34,932 bases of DNA from Candidatus Poribacteria bacterium (GTDB taxonomy: Bacteria > Poribacteria > WGA-4E > PCPOR2b), in contig JAJEAL010000092.1 of NCBI GenBank assembly GCA_022822785.1, positions 1 through 34,932 on the forward strand, read 5' to 3'. How positions within the stretch are numbered: position 1 is the first letter of the stretch; each line of letters opens with the position of its first letter. A model generated the notes under the pieces. The model ran no database searches, was not told the DNA's origin, and worked only from the letters and a program-made list of their open reading frames with translations. Below, piece by piece: positions 8,072-15,501 of the stretch. Made by a program: the position numbers and the translations under genes.

Positions 8072-10015
8072 TTAATGGTCATGGCCATCGCCAAAAGCAC
8101 CTTTGCTCAATTCGGCTTTCAGCGTAAACGCGCCCTTCGTCACATAGCGCTGCCCCGGTTGTAACCCTTCCGTCACCTCAACATAGGTTTCAGTACTCCT
8201 CCCAAGCGTAACGGGAGCCGGCACAAAGCCCTCCTCCGTCTGAACAAAAACAGAGAGCCGGTCCTCGACCGTCTGCAGAGCGACTTTGGGAACGAGCAGC
8301 GACACATCAACTTCATCGACCGCAATTTTTGCTGTGACGAACAGCCCCGGACGCCAGTGACCATCAGGGTTTGGAAGTACGACTCGCCCCAATGCTGTTC
8401 GAGTGTGCTCATCGAGCAGTGGACTTACCCAAGTAATCCTTTCCCTTGCCGTGAGTATACCGGGTCCAGCAGAGAGCACTACGGGGAGGTCTTTCCGTAC
8501 AATGGGTAGGTCTTTCTGGTAGACGCTGATTGTGACCCACACTGAAGACAGATCGGCGATCACAAACACCTTACTATCGTCCTTTAACGCTTCGCCCAAG
8601 ACAATATGTTTTTCGACCACGACACCATCAAATGGCGCATACATCGCGGAGCGGGTCACGTCAGGACGCTGCCCAGAGGAAATATGGTCCAATGCTGCGG
8701 TTTCGTCATCGCTCAGCCCCAAAATATGGAGTTTCCGTTCAGCCGCCCACAGCTTCGAGCGTGCAACTTCAAGCGTCTGCTGTGCGACCTTCAGATTTTG
8801 CTCGGCAGCACGGACTCCCATCTCTGCCACTTGCAATGCACTTTCAGCGGCGTGCACCGCACCTGTGGCAGACTTCACCGCACCGCCGGCAGCCTTGAGG
8901 GCCTGTTCAGCTTCTTGGACATCACGCACCGTGGCATCAAGCGCCCGTTTCTTCGCCATCAAAGTCAGACGATTCTGGAACGCTAGTTCCTCGGTGGTGG
9001 CTTCAAATGAGGCTTTCGCAACGGTCCATCCCTTCTGTGCTTCAAGGTAATCAGACCCGCTAGAAATCCCTTTCTTACGAAGCGTTTTTTCGCGTTCATA
9101 TGCGGCATCGGCAAAATTCAACTCCGCATACGCTTGGAGGACGTGCTTGCGATTTTCACCAATCGGTTTGCCTTTGAAGGCATCGGTAATCTCGTCTATT
9201 GTCACGCTTTGTGCAAGCTGTTCGAGGAGTTCATCTGTATTGTCGTGCACTGTTTTACCCCATTGGTAGTCGGTCTCCGCAATCTCCGCTTCCGCTCGCT
9301 TCACATCCGCGGTTGTTTCCACTATTGACACACGGGTAACGGCAAGATCATAGTCGGTTTGAGCAACCTCTACTTGCGTTTGAGTAACACCGTGGTGTGC
9401 TTTAGCAACCTGAAGTTTGCTCTCCGCCAAATTAACGTTAGCTTGGGCAACATCAAGATCTGCTTTCGCACCGAGGTACGCCACCTGTGCCTCACCCATC
9501 TCCGGGCTATCAAGAATTGCTAGAATTTCTCCGGCGTGAACCCGGTCACCGAGTGTTTTTCTTACTTCCCGCACAACGCCGGGTACGCGCGGTGTGACAT
9601 GGGCAATGCGGTCTTCATTAACAGTAACCTTGCCGGGGAGACTGATGCCTACCGGTAGTTTCCCCGCGCTCGCTGTAGCTACCTCAATGCCGAACTTTTT
9701 CATATCAGCCTCCGAGAGCATGACCACGTCTTTATGTTCATCATGGTCCTCATGCGCGTCGTGCTCACCATGCTCGTCACGGTCTGTGTGCTCGTCATGA
9801 CCTACATGCTTACCCGCTTCGTCCTCATGCGCCTCGTGACCGCTATCTGTGTCATGGTCTGCATGGTCGTCGTGGTCGGCGGTCTTCTCAGCGTGCTCAT
9901 GTCCATCTTGAGCCATAAGGTCGTTCGTTCCAATCTGCCATGCCACGAAAAGCCCTAGCGCAGCCACAGTGATAATAAGTAATGCTTTTCGATCTTTCAG
10001 TGTCCGAATCTGCAT
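8072..10015 (-). CDS. His-rich periplasmic adaptor (membrane fusion) subunit of metal RND efflux system
   Basis: A 647-residue CusB/CzcB-type adaptor linking pump and outer-membrane channel. An N-terminal membrane anchor or signal (residues 10-28) is followed by a segment at 39-94 with 15 histidines among Asp/Glu, a probable metal-binding region. The two halves of the lipoyl/barrel-sandwich domain lie near 135-170 and 455-500, and between them is a very long Ala/Glu/Gln-rich coiled-coil hairpin (about 175-430). A beta-barrel and C-terminal domain follow, ending in GDGHDH. Typical adaptors have 380-520 residues; the extra length comes from the His-rich segment and the long hairpin. The ATG at 10015 is preferred over the adjoining TTG at 10018, with AAAGGAG eight bases upstream. 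The outer-membrane factor gene precedes it by about 97 bp. Confidence 0.93.
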   Translation of the reverse strand: MQIRTLKDRKALLIITVAALGLFVAWQIGTNDLMAQDGHEHAEKTADHDDHADHDTDSGHEAHEDEAGKHVGHDEHTDRDEHGEHDAHEDHDEHKDVVMLSEADMKKFGIEVATASAGKLPVGISLPGKVTVNEDRIAHVTPRVPGVVREVRKTLGDRVHAGEILAILDSPEMGEAQVAYLGAKADLDVAQANVNLAESKLQVAKAHHGVTQTQVEVAQTDYDLAVTRVSIVETTADVKRAEAEIAETDYQWGKTVHDNTDELLEQLAQSVTIDEITDAFKGKPIGENRKHVLQAYAELNFADAAYEREKTLRKKGISSGSDYLEAQKGWTVAKASFEATTEELAFQNRLTLMAKKRALDATVRDVQEAEQALKAAGGAVKSATGAVHAAESALQVAEMGVRAAEQNLKVAQQTLEVARSKLWAAERKLHILGLSDDETAALDHISSGQRPDVTRSAMYAPFDGVVVEKHIVLGEALKDDSKVFVIADLSSVWVTISVYQKDLPIVRKDLPVVLSAGPGILTARERITWVSPLLDEHTRTALGRVVLPNPDGHWRPGLFVTAKIAVDEVDVSLLVPKVALQTVEDRLSVFVQTEEGFVPAPVTLGRSTETYVEVTEGLQPGQRYVTKGAFTLKAELSKGAFGDGHDH

Positions 10016-10112
10016 CAAATCATCTCCTTTGAAAACATGAAAGTTTCCCAGTCAGGGTGTACCTATGTCAGCAACCCAAATGTTCAAATCCTATACTCCC
10101 TTATTCTCCTAC

Positions 10113-11465
10113 TCATTGAAGAGGCTCTCCAATCAACCGTTCCACATCAGCAAGCGCTTTGTGGTATTTTGCTAAAGCATCAATATACAAACCTCTCACA
10201 TCAAAGAGGGTTCGCTGGGCATCAAGCATCTCCAAGAAGTCAAATTTGCCGATGCGATATCCTTCGGTTACAGCATCAAATGCGCTTTGAGCACTCGGCA
10301 GCACTTCGTCTTTCAAGGACGAAACGGTGCCGGTGGCGGTAGAAAGTTCACCATAAGTAGTAGCGAAGGCTGTATGAATCGCAACTTCCGCCGATCTTCG
10401 CTCCTCCAACGCCTGTACGAAATCGTATTCAGCCTCAAGTATTGCTCCTTGGTTCCGACCAGAAAGCGGAAGCGGAAGGGATACCCCAAAGACAAATGCA
10501 ACATCGTCACTCTCGTTGAAGTACTTCATTCCGCCATTGATAGACAGGCCGGGAACACGCCTCGACCGTTCTAGCTGAACTACCGCCCGACGGTGTGCCA
10601 TCTCTACCGGCCAACGTGCTAGGTTTGGGTGTTGGGAAAGCCGATTTACTAAATGCTCGACAGTTGGAATGGGTTTGGCAGTGTCAAGTTGCCCTTCTAA
10701 CTTTTCAAACGCAGGTGATGTACTACCCCAAGTGGCAGCCAACACAAAACGTGCCCCTTCAAGCCCACGTTTGGAAGCCTCGAGGGCAATTCGGCTGTTC
10801 ACCAGTTCCACTTGAGTCCGCATCTGTTGAACAGGCGAAACCTTTCCTGCCTCAACCTGTGCTTTGACAGTATTGAAAACCTGTTCCGCTAGCCTCACCA
10901 ATTCCGCATTCAAAGCGACCACCTCCTGCGCCGCAAGCACATCAATAAAAGCTTGGTTTACTCGGGTCACCACATCAAGACGTTCCGCTTCATAGTCCCA
11001 GCCGGCGAGTTCCGTCTCTAGAGCAGCGACCTGTCTCTCTTTCCCACGTACCCCACCGAGTTCAAGCGGAATACCGAGTTGAATCGCCGTTTCAATTGCG
11101 CGGAGACCACTCAGATCCCCCGAACCACCGAACTCCTCGATTTCAGTTTCTAATTCCGGGTTCGGACGAAGTCCAGCTTGGAGCGTTTTTGCTTCTCCAG
11201 CACGGACTTCCCAAGAAAACGCTTTTAAGCCAGGATTGTGCATTAGTGCCAGCGCGAGGGCTTGGCGTAGATTTATTGTCCCCGTTGGCTCTTCCAGTTG
11301 GGACGATTCCTCAACCGTTGGTGGACGAATTGGGGGTTTTGGGGTTGTCAGGTCCTTGCCCAAAGGACGGGCTTCTTGCCAAGCTACATCTACTTGGTGG
11401 GCACCGCAGCCAGTGAACAAAATCAGCAGCATGGTGCCAAAGGACATAATGATCTTCTGTCGCAT
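10113..11465 (-). CDS. TolC-like outer-membrane factor lipoprotein (CusC/CzcC family)
   Basis: A 450-residue outer-membrane channel component. The N-terminus is a lipoprotein signal with lipobox LFTGC, giving lipidated Cys20. Two outer-membrane-efflux repeats follow: the first opens with LRQALALALMHNPGLKAF and has LQAGLRPNPELETEI and GIPLELGGVRGKE; the second includes VSLPLPLSGRNQGAILEAE and GYRIGKFDFLEMLDAQRTLF, all common in CzcC/CusC proteins. It acts as the exit duct for the adjacent adaptor and pump. Its Shine-Dalgarno GGAGG (11471-11475 complement) sits five bases before the ATG and is inside the 3' arm of a 13-bp inverted repeat, so translation may depend on the upstream gene. Confidence 0.93.
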   Translation of the reverse strand: MRQKIIMSFGTMLLILFTGCGAHQVDVAWQEARPLGKDLTTPKPPIRPPTVEESSQLEEPTGTINLRQALALALMHNPGLKAFSWEVRAGEAKTLQAGLRPNPELETEIEEFGGSGDLSGLRAIETAIQLGIPLELGGVRGKERQVAALETELAGWDYEAERLDVVTRVNQAFIDVLAAQEVVALNAELVRLAEQVFNTVKAQVEAGKVSPVQQMRTQVELVNSRIALEASKRGLEGARFVLAATWGSTSPAFEKLEGQLDTAKPIPTVEHLVNRLSQHPNLARWPVEMAHRRAVVQLERSRRVPGLSINGGMKYFNESDDVAFVFGVSLPLPLSGRNQGAILEAEYDFVQALEERRSAEVAIHTAFATTYGELSTATGTVSSLKDEVLPSAQSAFDAVTEGYRIGKFDFLEMLDAQRTLFDVRGLYIDALAKYHKALADVERLIGEPLQ

Positions 11466-11467
11466 AG

Positions 11468-11578
11468 GATCCTCCGAAATACATACAACGAAATATTAAT
11501 TGGATGAACTTACCAATTGAGGTGTATATAGACACAATTCACCCATACATTAGAAGCTGTCGTGAATTTCGGAGGATC
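11468..11578 (-). promoter_or_regulatory. inverted repeat sequestering the Shine-Dalgarno of the outer-membrane factor gene
   Basis: On the transcribed (minus) strand, GATCCTCCGAAAT (11578-11566) is perfectly complementary to ATTTCGGAGGATC (11480-11468), 13 bp with an 85-nt intervening region. The first base of the 5' arm is the last base of the TAG stop codon of the small upstream gene. The 3' arm contains the GGAGG ribosome-binding site of the outer-membrane factor gene. The intervening RNA holds a further 6-bp stem (AATTGG/CCAATT, 11498-11518) that would bring the arms together. A ribosome finishing the upstream gene would cover the 5' arm and free the site. The pairing is visible; coupling is inferred. 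Confidence 0.65.
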
Positions 11579-12036
11579 TAGATTAGAAGGGTAACAGTAC
11601 GAAGGGAAACGAGTGTGGGATTAACTCTTAGTTGAAAATTGAGAAGGAAAGTATCGGTTGAGATTGAATTTAAGATAGGTTGAGTGACCGGAATCGCCAA
11701 CGTGTTAAATTGTGGTATGTTCTTTTGGATCGGAACAATATACGGTCCTTCAGCACTCGAAATAAAAATAGGTAAGTCTAAACATTGCCCACAGTGAGAC
11801 TGAATCGGCGGAGGCTGATAGGCAGACAGAAAATTGGAAGGCTTCTGCTGCGTTGCCGTCAGAAATGAAGCACACCGTCCATCGTGTGCCGCCTCAATCT
11901 CCACATGACCATCGGCACCGATACATAGCATCATGGTCGGTAGCGGTCCCTGGCTTGCAAAAACGCAGATGAGCAACCACACCAATAGGATAGCTTTTTT
12001 GTTGGGTGTGTAAGATAAAGATTTCATAAAATCCAT
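11578..12036 (-). CDS. small exported Cys/His protein at head of the metal-efflux operon
   Basis: A 152-residue protein of unknown function. A hydrophobic segment at residues 15-31 (AILLVWLLICVFASQG) looks like a signal peptide or anchor. After it come MLCIGADGHVEIEAAHDGRC (Cys38, His44, His51, Cys55) and HCGQCLDLPI (His81, Cys82, Cys85), a set of residues able to bind a metal or form disulfides. Short proteins with a C-x-G-x-DGH and HCG-x-C pattern are, from memory, found beside CzcCBA-like genes in other bacteria, but no function is known to me. AAGGAG lies upstream; ATG at 12036 or 12027 could be used. It is first in the operon, and its stop codon touches the inverted repeat before the channel gene. 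Confidence 0.7.
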   Translation of the reverse strand: MDFMKSLSYTPNKKAILLVWLLICVFASQGPLPTMMLCIGADGHVEIEAAHDGRCASFLTATQQKPSNFLSAYQPPPIQSHCGQCLDLPIFISSAEGPYIVPIQKNIPQFNTLAIPVTQPILNSISTDTFLLNFQLRVNPTLVSLRTVTLLI

Positions 12037-12175
12037 CTACTCCTTCTCACTAAGTAGACGACTGCATAGCACAAAGGTTGAGTTGAGTGGAGCCAATAAA
12101 GAAATACCAAGCATCGTACTGCAATATCAGAGAACATCACAAATCGGTAGAGACAACCAAAAGGATTGCCCTACC

Positions 12176-12231
12176 GTAGGTCGATTTTCCAAAATCGACA
12201 ACTTTCTGTCGAAATATGAATCTCGACCTAC
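12176..12231. repeat. small palindromic intergenic element
   Basis: A 56-bp element bounded by GTAGGTCGA (12176-12184) and TCGACCTAC (12223-12231). Inside are GTCGATTTT/AAAATCGAC (12180-12188 and 12191-12199, 2-nt loop) and CGACA/TGTCG. The right end shares TATGAATCTCGACCTA with 29642-29657. It lies between priA and the efflux operon and could also act as a terminator-like structure after priA. It is probably a REP/MITE-like repeat. Confidence 0.6.
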
Positions 12232-12255
12232 TAACGACCCAATGAACTAAAAGAC

Positions 12256-14712
12256 TTACAACACGCTTATTGGATCAATATCCACGATCAGATCAATATT
12301 CGCGGATGATGTCTCCGAAACCGCACACTGAATCAACTCACGCAGTTCCTCCACATCCTCAGATCTCAACAGAAAATGCCACCGAAATTTATTCCGAATC
12401 CTAGCAAGCGGCGCGGGAACGGGACCCCGAATCTCAACTGAAGGGAAACGGGCCGACTTAAAGACTTCCAGTTGATCCAGCAGGTTGTTGGCGATCTGGA
12501 CAACCTCAGCCTCAACCTCTCCGCGGAGCAGGATGGTTGCGGCATGGCTCAACGGTGGGTAGAGCAGCGCCTCCCGATAGCCGACCTCCTCGTGATAGAA
12601 ACGGAGATAGTCATGACCTTGTGCTGCTTGGATACTATAGTGTTCAGGCATGTAGGTTTGGACAATTACGTTGCCACCCGCCTCACTACGGCCAGAACGG
12701 CCAGCGACCTGTGTCAGTAAATTAAATGCGCGCTCGCCTGCACGAAAGTCTGGCAGATTGAGCGCGGTATCGGCAGAAATCACGCCGACAAGGGTCACAT
12801 TCGGAAAATCTAATCCTTTCGCAATCATCTGCGTTCCCACCAAAATATCAATCTCCACAGCTTTGAAAGCGTCAAGTATCTTCTGATGCGCGTCTTTGCG
12901 ACCCGTCGAATCGGCGTCCATCCGCTTGACCCTCGCGTTGGGAAATGCCTTGACCACCTCCTGTTCAACCTGCTCGGTGCCGAGTCCAAAATAGCGGATG
13001 TACACGCTGCCGCATTCCGGACAGACCTGGGGAGTTGGACGCTCATAACCGCAGTGGCGGCAGCCCATCCGTTTGGTATGGAAATGGAATGTCAGTGAAA
13101 TCGAGCAGTTGTCGCACCGCTCAACATAACCACAAGTTCTACAAAAAACGTGAGTAGAGAATCCCCGCCGATTCAGGAACAGAATAATCTGTTGACCTTT
13201 AGCAAGCCGATCCTCGATTGTGCTGCGGAGGGAGGCGGAAAAAATCGTGCGATTGCCCCTTTTTAACTCCTCGCGCATGTCCACAACTTCGACGGGCGGC
13301 ATCTCAATATTCGATACGCGGGACGGGAGGTTCAAGAGGGTATATTCCCCCTGCGCTGCACAGTAAAAACTCTCCAATGATGGCGTGGCGCTGCCCAGAA
13401 TCAGTGGACAGTTTGCTAGCGCGGATCGCTGCACAGCGACATCGCGGGCATGATAGAACGGTTGTGCGGTGTCCTGCTTATATGAGGTCTCGTGTTCTTC
13501 ATCGATGACAATCAGTCCAAGATTTAGCAACGGTGCGAAGATAGCGGATCGCGGCCCGACAACGATGTCTGCCGCTCCCATCCGAATCTGCTGCCACTGA
13601 TCGTATCGTTCACCGTCCGAAAGATTGCTGTGGAGGACAGCGACCCGCGCCCCAAAACGCCCGACAAACCGAGAAACCGTCTGGGGGGTTAGAGAGATTT
13701 CGGGAACGAGCACAATCACCCGTTTGCCCCGATCCAAGACGGAAGCCATCGCTTGCATGTACACCTCTGTTTTACCGCTCCCGGTGACCCCGTGCAGGAG
13801 AAACAGTTCCCGTCTATCCGAATCGATTGCTCCTTGAATAGCCTGTAGCGCGGTCGCCTGATCCGGGTTCAGGGTGAGTGGCTCCGTGCGAGGCACGGGG
13901 TCCAAACTCAACGGATTCCGCACAATTTGGACAGATTCAAGATGGACTAACCTTTTCCCTTCAAGGGATTGCAATCCTGTTACAGATGTGTTTGCACGTT
14001 TGGTTAGCTCTGTTGTGGTCAACGTTTCATTGTCGCAGTTGAGGAGGATGCGGAGCATTTCTGCCTGTTTCGGGGCACGGTTGGCTTCTAACTGGAAAAT
14101 CTGCTTCTCAACCTCCGAGACGGGTTTGGCGAGTGAAACGATTGAGATTGTTTGTGGTCGCGCTTTGGATTTGAAGTTCGACCGCAGTTCAACAAGTCCC
14201 TTGTCCTGTAAGGTAACCAACGTCGGGCGGAGCCTTGATACGCCTACCCCGATCCGTCTTGCAATCTGATGGAAGGACAGCCCATCTTCCGCGTTAAGTA
14301 CCGACAAAATCTCCGTTTGACGTGATTGCCGCATACTCGCAATCTGCTCATCGGTCGCTAGCAAATGCACGAGGCGCTGTTGACGCGTCCTTACCGCGGC
14401 AGGCGCAGCACAGCGCAGCGCCTCGCCCCACGACGATAGGTAATATTCCGACAACCATTTCGTTAAGGTAAGCAGGTCGTCCGAAAATGTAGGGGTATCA
14501 TCTAAACAGTCGGTGAGGTTCTTGATTTTTATCGAATCGTCAGGGAGATCGGGTTCATCCATCAAATCGACGATGACCCCTTCCCGTGTACCCTCTCCCA
14601 AAGGCGCGAGTACACGGCTGCCACGCTGCGCGCTGGACTGAAGGCGGTCAGGAATTGCGTAAGAGAAGGTGAGGTCTTGGGGGAGCGGGAACACAACGCG
14701 AGCGTATTTCAT
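12256..14712 (-). CDS. priA: primosomal protein N', replication restart helicase PriA
   Basis: An 818-residue superfamily-2 DNA helicase that recognises stalled forks and reloads the replisome. The N-terminal 3'-DNA-binding domain begins KYARVVFPLPQDLTFSYAIP. A winged-helix segment follows near 131-180. Walker A is GVTGSGKT (308-315), the DEEH box is at 404-407, and GSATPS is at 440-445. Eight cysteines bind two zincs (524, 527, 533, 536, 551, 554, 564, 567). The helicase C-terminal motifs LVGTQMIAKGLDFPNVTLVG and QVAGRSGR are intact. Length is slightly above E. coli PriA (732) and near the Bacillus form. It is the last gene of the minus-strand housekeeping run; an octamer-repeat gap separates it from the UDG gene. 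Confidence 0.97.
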   Translation of the reverse strand: MKYARVVFPLPQDLTFSYAIPDRLQSSAQRGSRVLAPLGEGTREGVIVDLMDEPDLPDDSIKIKNLTDCLDDTPTFSDDLLTLTKWLSEYYLSSWGEALRCAAPAAVRTRQQRLVHLLATDEQIASMRQSRQTEILSVLNAEDGLSFHQIARRIGVGVSRLRPTLVTLQDKGLVELRSNFKSKARPQTISIVSLAKPVSEVEKQIFQLEANRAPKQAEMLRILLNCDNETLTTTELTKRANTSVTGLQSLEGKRLVHLESVQIVRNPLSLDPVPRTEPLTLNPDQATALQAIQGAIDSDRRELFLLHGVTGSGKTEVYMQAMASVLDRGKRVIVLVPEISLTPQTVSRFVGRFGARVAVLHSNLSDGERYDQWQQIRMGAADIVVGPRSAIFAPLLNLGLIVIDEEHETSYKQDTAQPFYHARDVAVQRSALANCPLILGSATPSLESFYCAAQGEYTLLNLPSRVSNIEMPPVEVVDMREELKRGNRTIFSASLRSTIEDRLAKGQQIILFLNRRGFSTHVFCRTCGYVERCDNCSISLTFHFHTKRMGCRHCGYERPTPQVCPECGSVYIRYFGLGTEQVEQEVVKAFPNARVKRMDADSTGRKDAHQKILDAFKAVEIDILVGTQMIAKGLDFPNVTLVGVISADTALNLPDFRAGERAFNLLTQVAGRSGRSEAGGNVIVQTYMPEHYSIQAAQGHDYLRFYHEEVGYREALLYPPLSHAATILLRGEVEAEVVQIANNLLDQLEVFKSARFPSVEIRGPVPAPLARIRNKFRWHFLLRSEDVEELRELIQCAVSETSSANIDLIVDIDPISVL

Positions 14713-14730
14713 GGCGTGAAAGATCGGTGA

Positions 14731-14800
14731 TTCATTGGTTCATTAGCAAATTTGTGCATCGATGAACCAATGAACAGGTGAACGAATGAACTAACTAACT
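14731..14800. repeat. degenerate octamer repeats with 13-bp inverted repeat
   Basis: TTCATTGGTTCAT (14731-14743) and ATGAACCAATGAA (14762-14774) are perfect 13-bp inverted copies. The right part reads as consecutive degenerate octamers: gatgaacc, aatgaaca, ggtgaacg, aatgaact, aactaact (14761-14800), running into the stop codon of the UDG gene. Related octamers occur at 12241, 16572, 27436, 28325 and 29731. Confidence 0.6.
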
Positions 14801-15472
14801 GTTTAGCTCCGCCATTACTTTCTGCATGTCTTCCCATACATCTCGTTTGCCGTTCGGATTGCGGAGCAGATAGGCGGGATGGTAAGTTGCCATCAGTTTG
14901 CAGCCGTGATAATCGTGGAACCGACCACGCAATGAGGAGATGCTCTGTTTGGTGCCGAGCAGCGTTTGGGCAGCAAAGGTGCCGAGCGCACAGATAACCT
15001 TGGGCTTGATTAACTCAATCTGTCTGAGCAGGAAAGGTTCACAACTCTCAATCTCGATCGGCTTCGGGTTCCGATTGCCGGGCGGACGGCACTTAATGAC
15101 ATTGGCGATATAGACATCTTCGCGCTTCATCTCCATCGCCTCAATAATCCGTGTGAGCAGTTGACCCGCGCGTCCGACGAAAGGCACACCCTGAGCGTCT
15201 TCCTCTGCCCCGGGCGCTTCACCGACAAACATCAGGTCTGCCTCTTCGCTTCCGACTCCGAAAACGACCGTGTTTCTGCCTTGATGCAATTCGCACCGCT
15301 CGCAGCCCATCGCTTCATCGCGCACCTGTTCGATATCAAGCTGGGCAAATTCCGATTCCTCTTCTGGCTCAATTAATTCTGCGAAACCGAGCTGTATTTG
15401 TTCTTCCACGTATTCCCTCACTGTTGCGACAATTTGTAAGTATCCGTTGACAGCTTCATTCTGATCTGACAT
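14795..15472 (-). CDS. uracil-DNA glycosylase, family 4 (Fe-S type)
   Basis: A 225-residue family-4 uracil-DNA glycosylase that removes uracil from DNA at the start of base excision repair. Four cysteines at 57, 60, 128 and 144 match the 4Fe-4S ligands of this family. Motif GEAPGAEED (84-92) with downstream VPFVGRAGQLL forms the active site, and HPAYLLRN (198-205) is the second motif. The first 50 residues are an extra acidic, helical N-terminal extension often seen in bacterial members. No strong ribosome-binding site is seen before ATG 15472; a 7-bp hairpin lies between it and the isomerase stop. It is part of the minus-strand run between the PGI/PMI gene and priA. Confidence 0.93.
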   Translation of the reverse strand: MSDQNEAVNGYLQIVATVREYVEEQIQLGFAELIEPEEESEFAQLDIEQVRDEAMGCERCELHQGRNTVVFGVGSEEADLMFVGEAPGAEEDAQGVPFVGRAGQLLTRIIEAMEMKREDVYIANVIKCRPPGNRNPKPIEIESCEPFLLRQIELIKPKVICALGTFAAQTLLGTKQSISSLRGRFHDYHGCKLMATYHPAYLLRNPNGKRDVWEDMQKVMAELNS

Positions 15473-15484
15473 AGAGCATAGCGC

Positions 15485-15501
15485 AAAACGCTTTGCGTTT
15501 T
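15485..15501. repeat. short hairpin between PGI/PMI and UDG genes
   Basis: AAAACGC-TTT-GCGTTTT is a perfect 7-bp stem with a 3-nt loop, overlapping the stop codon of the isomerase gene. An alternative stem CGCAAA/TTTGCG is possible. Its role is unknown. Confidence 0.4.

Noticed and set aside
8532-9050. 172-residue plus-strand frame inside the adaptor gene
   Set aside because: It is the antisense shadow of the Ala/Glu-rich coiled coil, giving a Ser/Ala/Cys-rich peptide.
9734-9958. 74-residue hydrophobic plus-strand frame (MFIMVLMRVVLTMLV...)
   Set aside because: Hydrophobic residues arise because the antisense of His/Asp codons reads as Met/Val codons; it lies wholly inside the adaptor gene.
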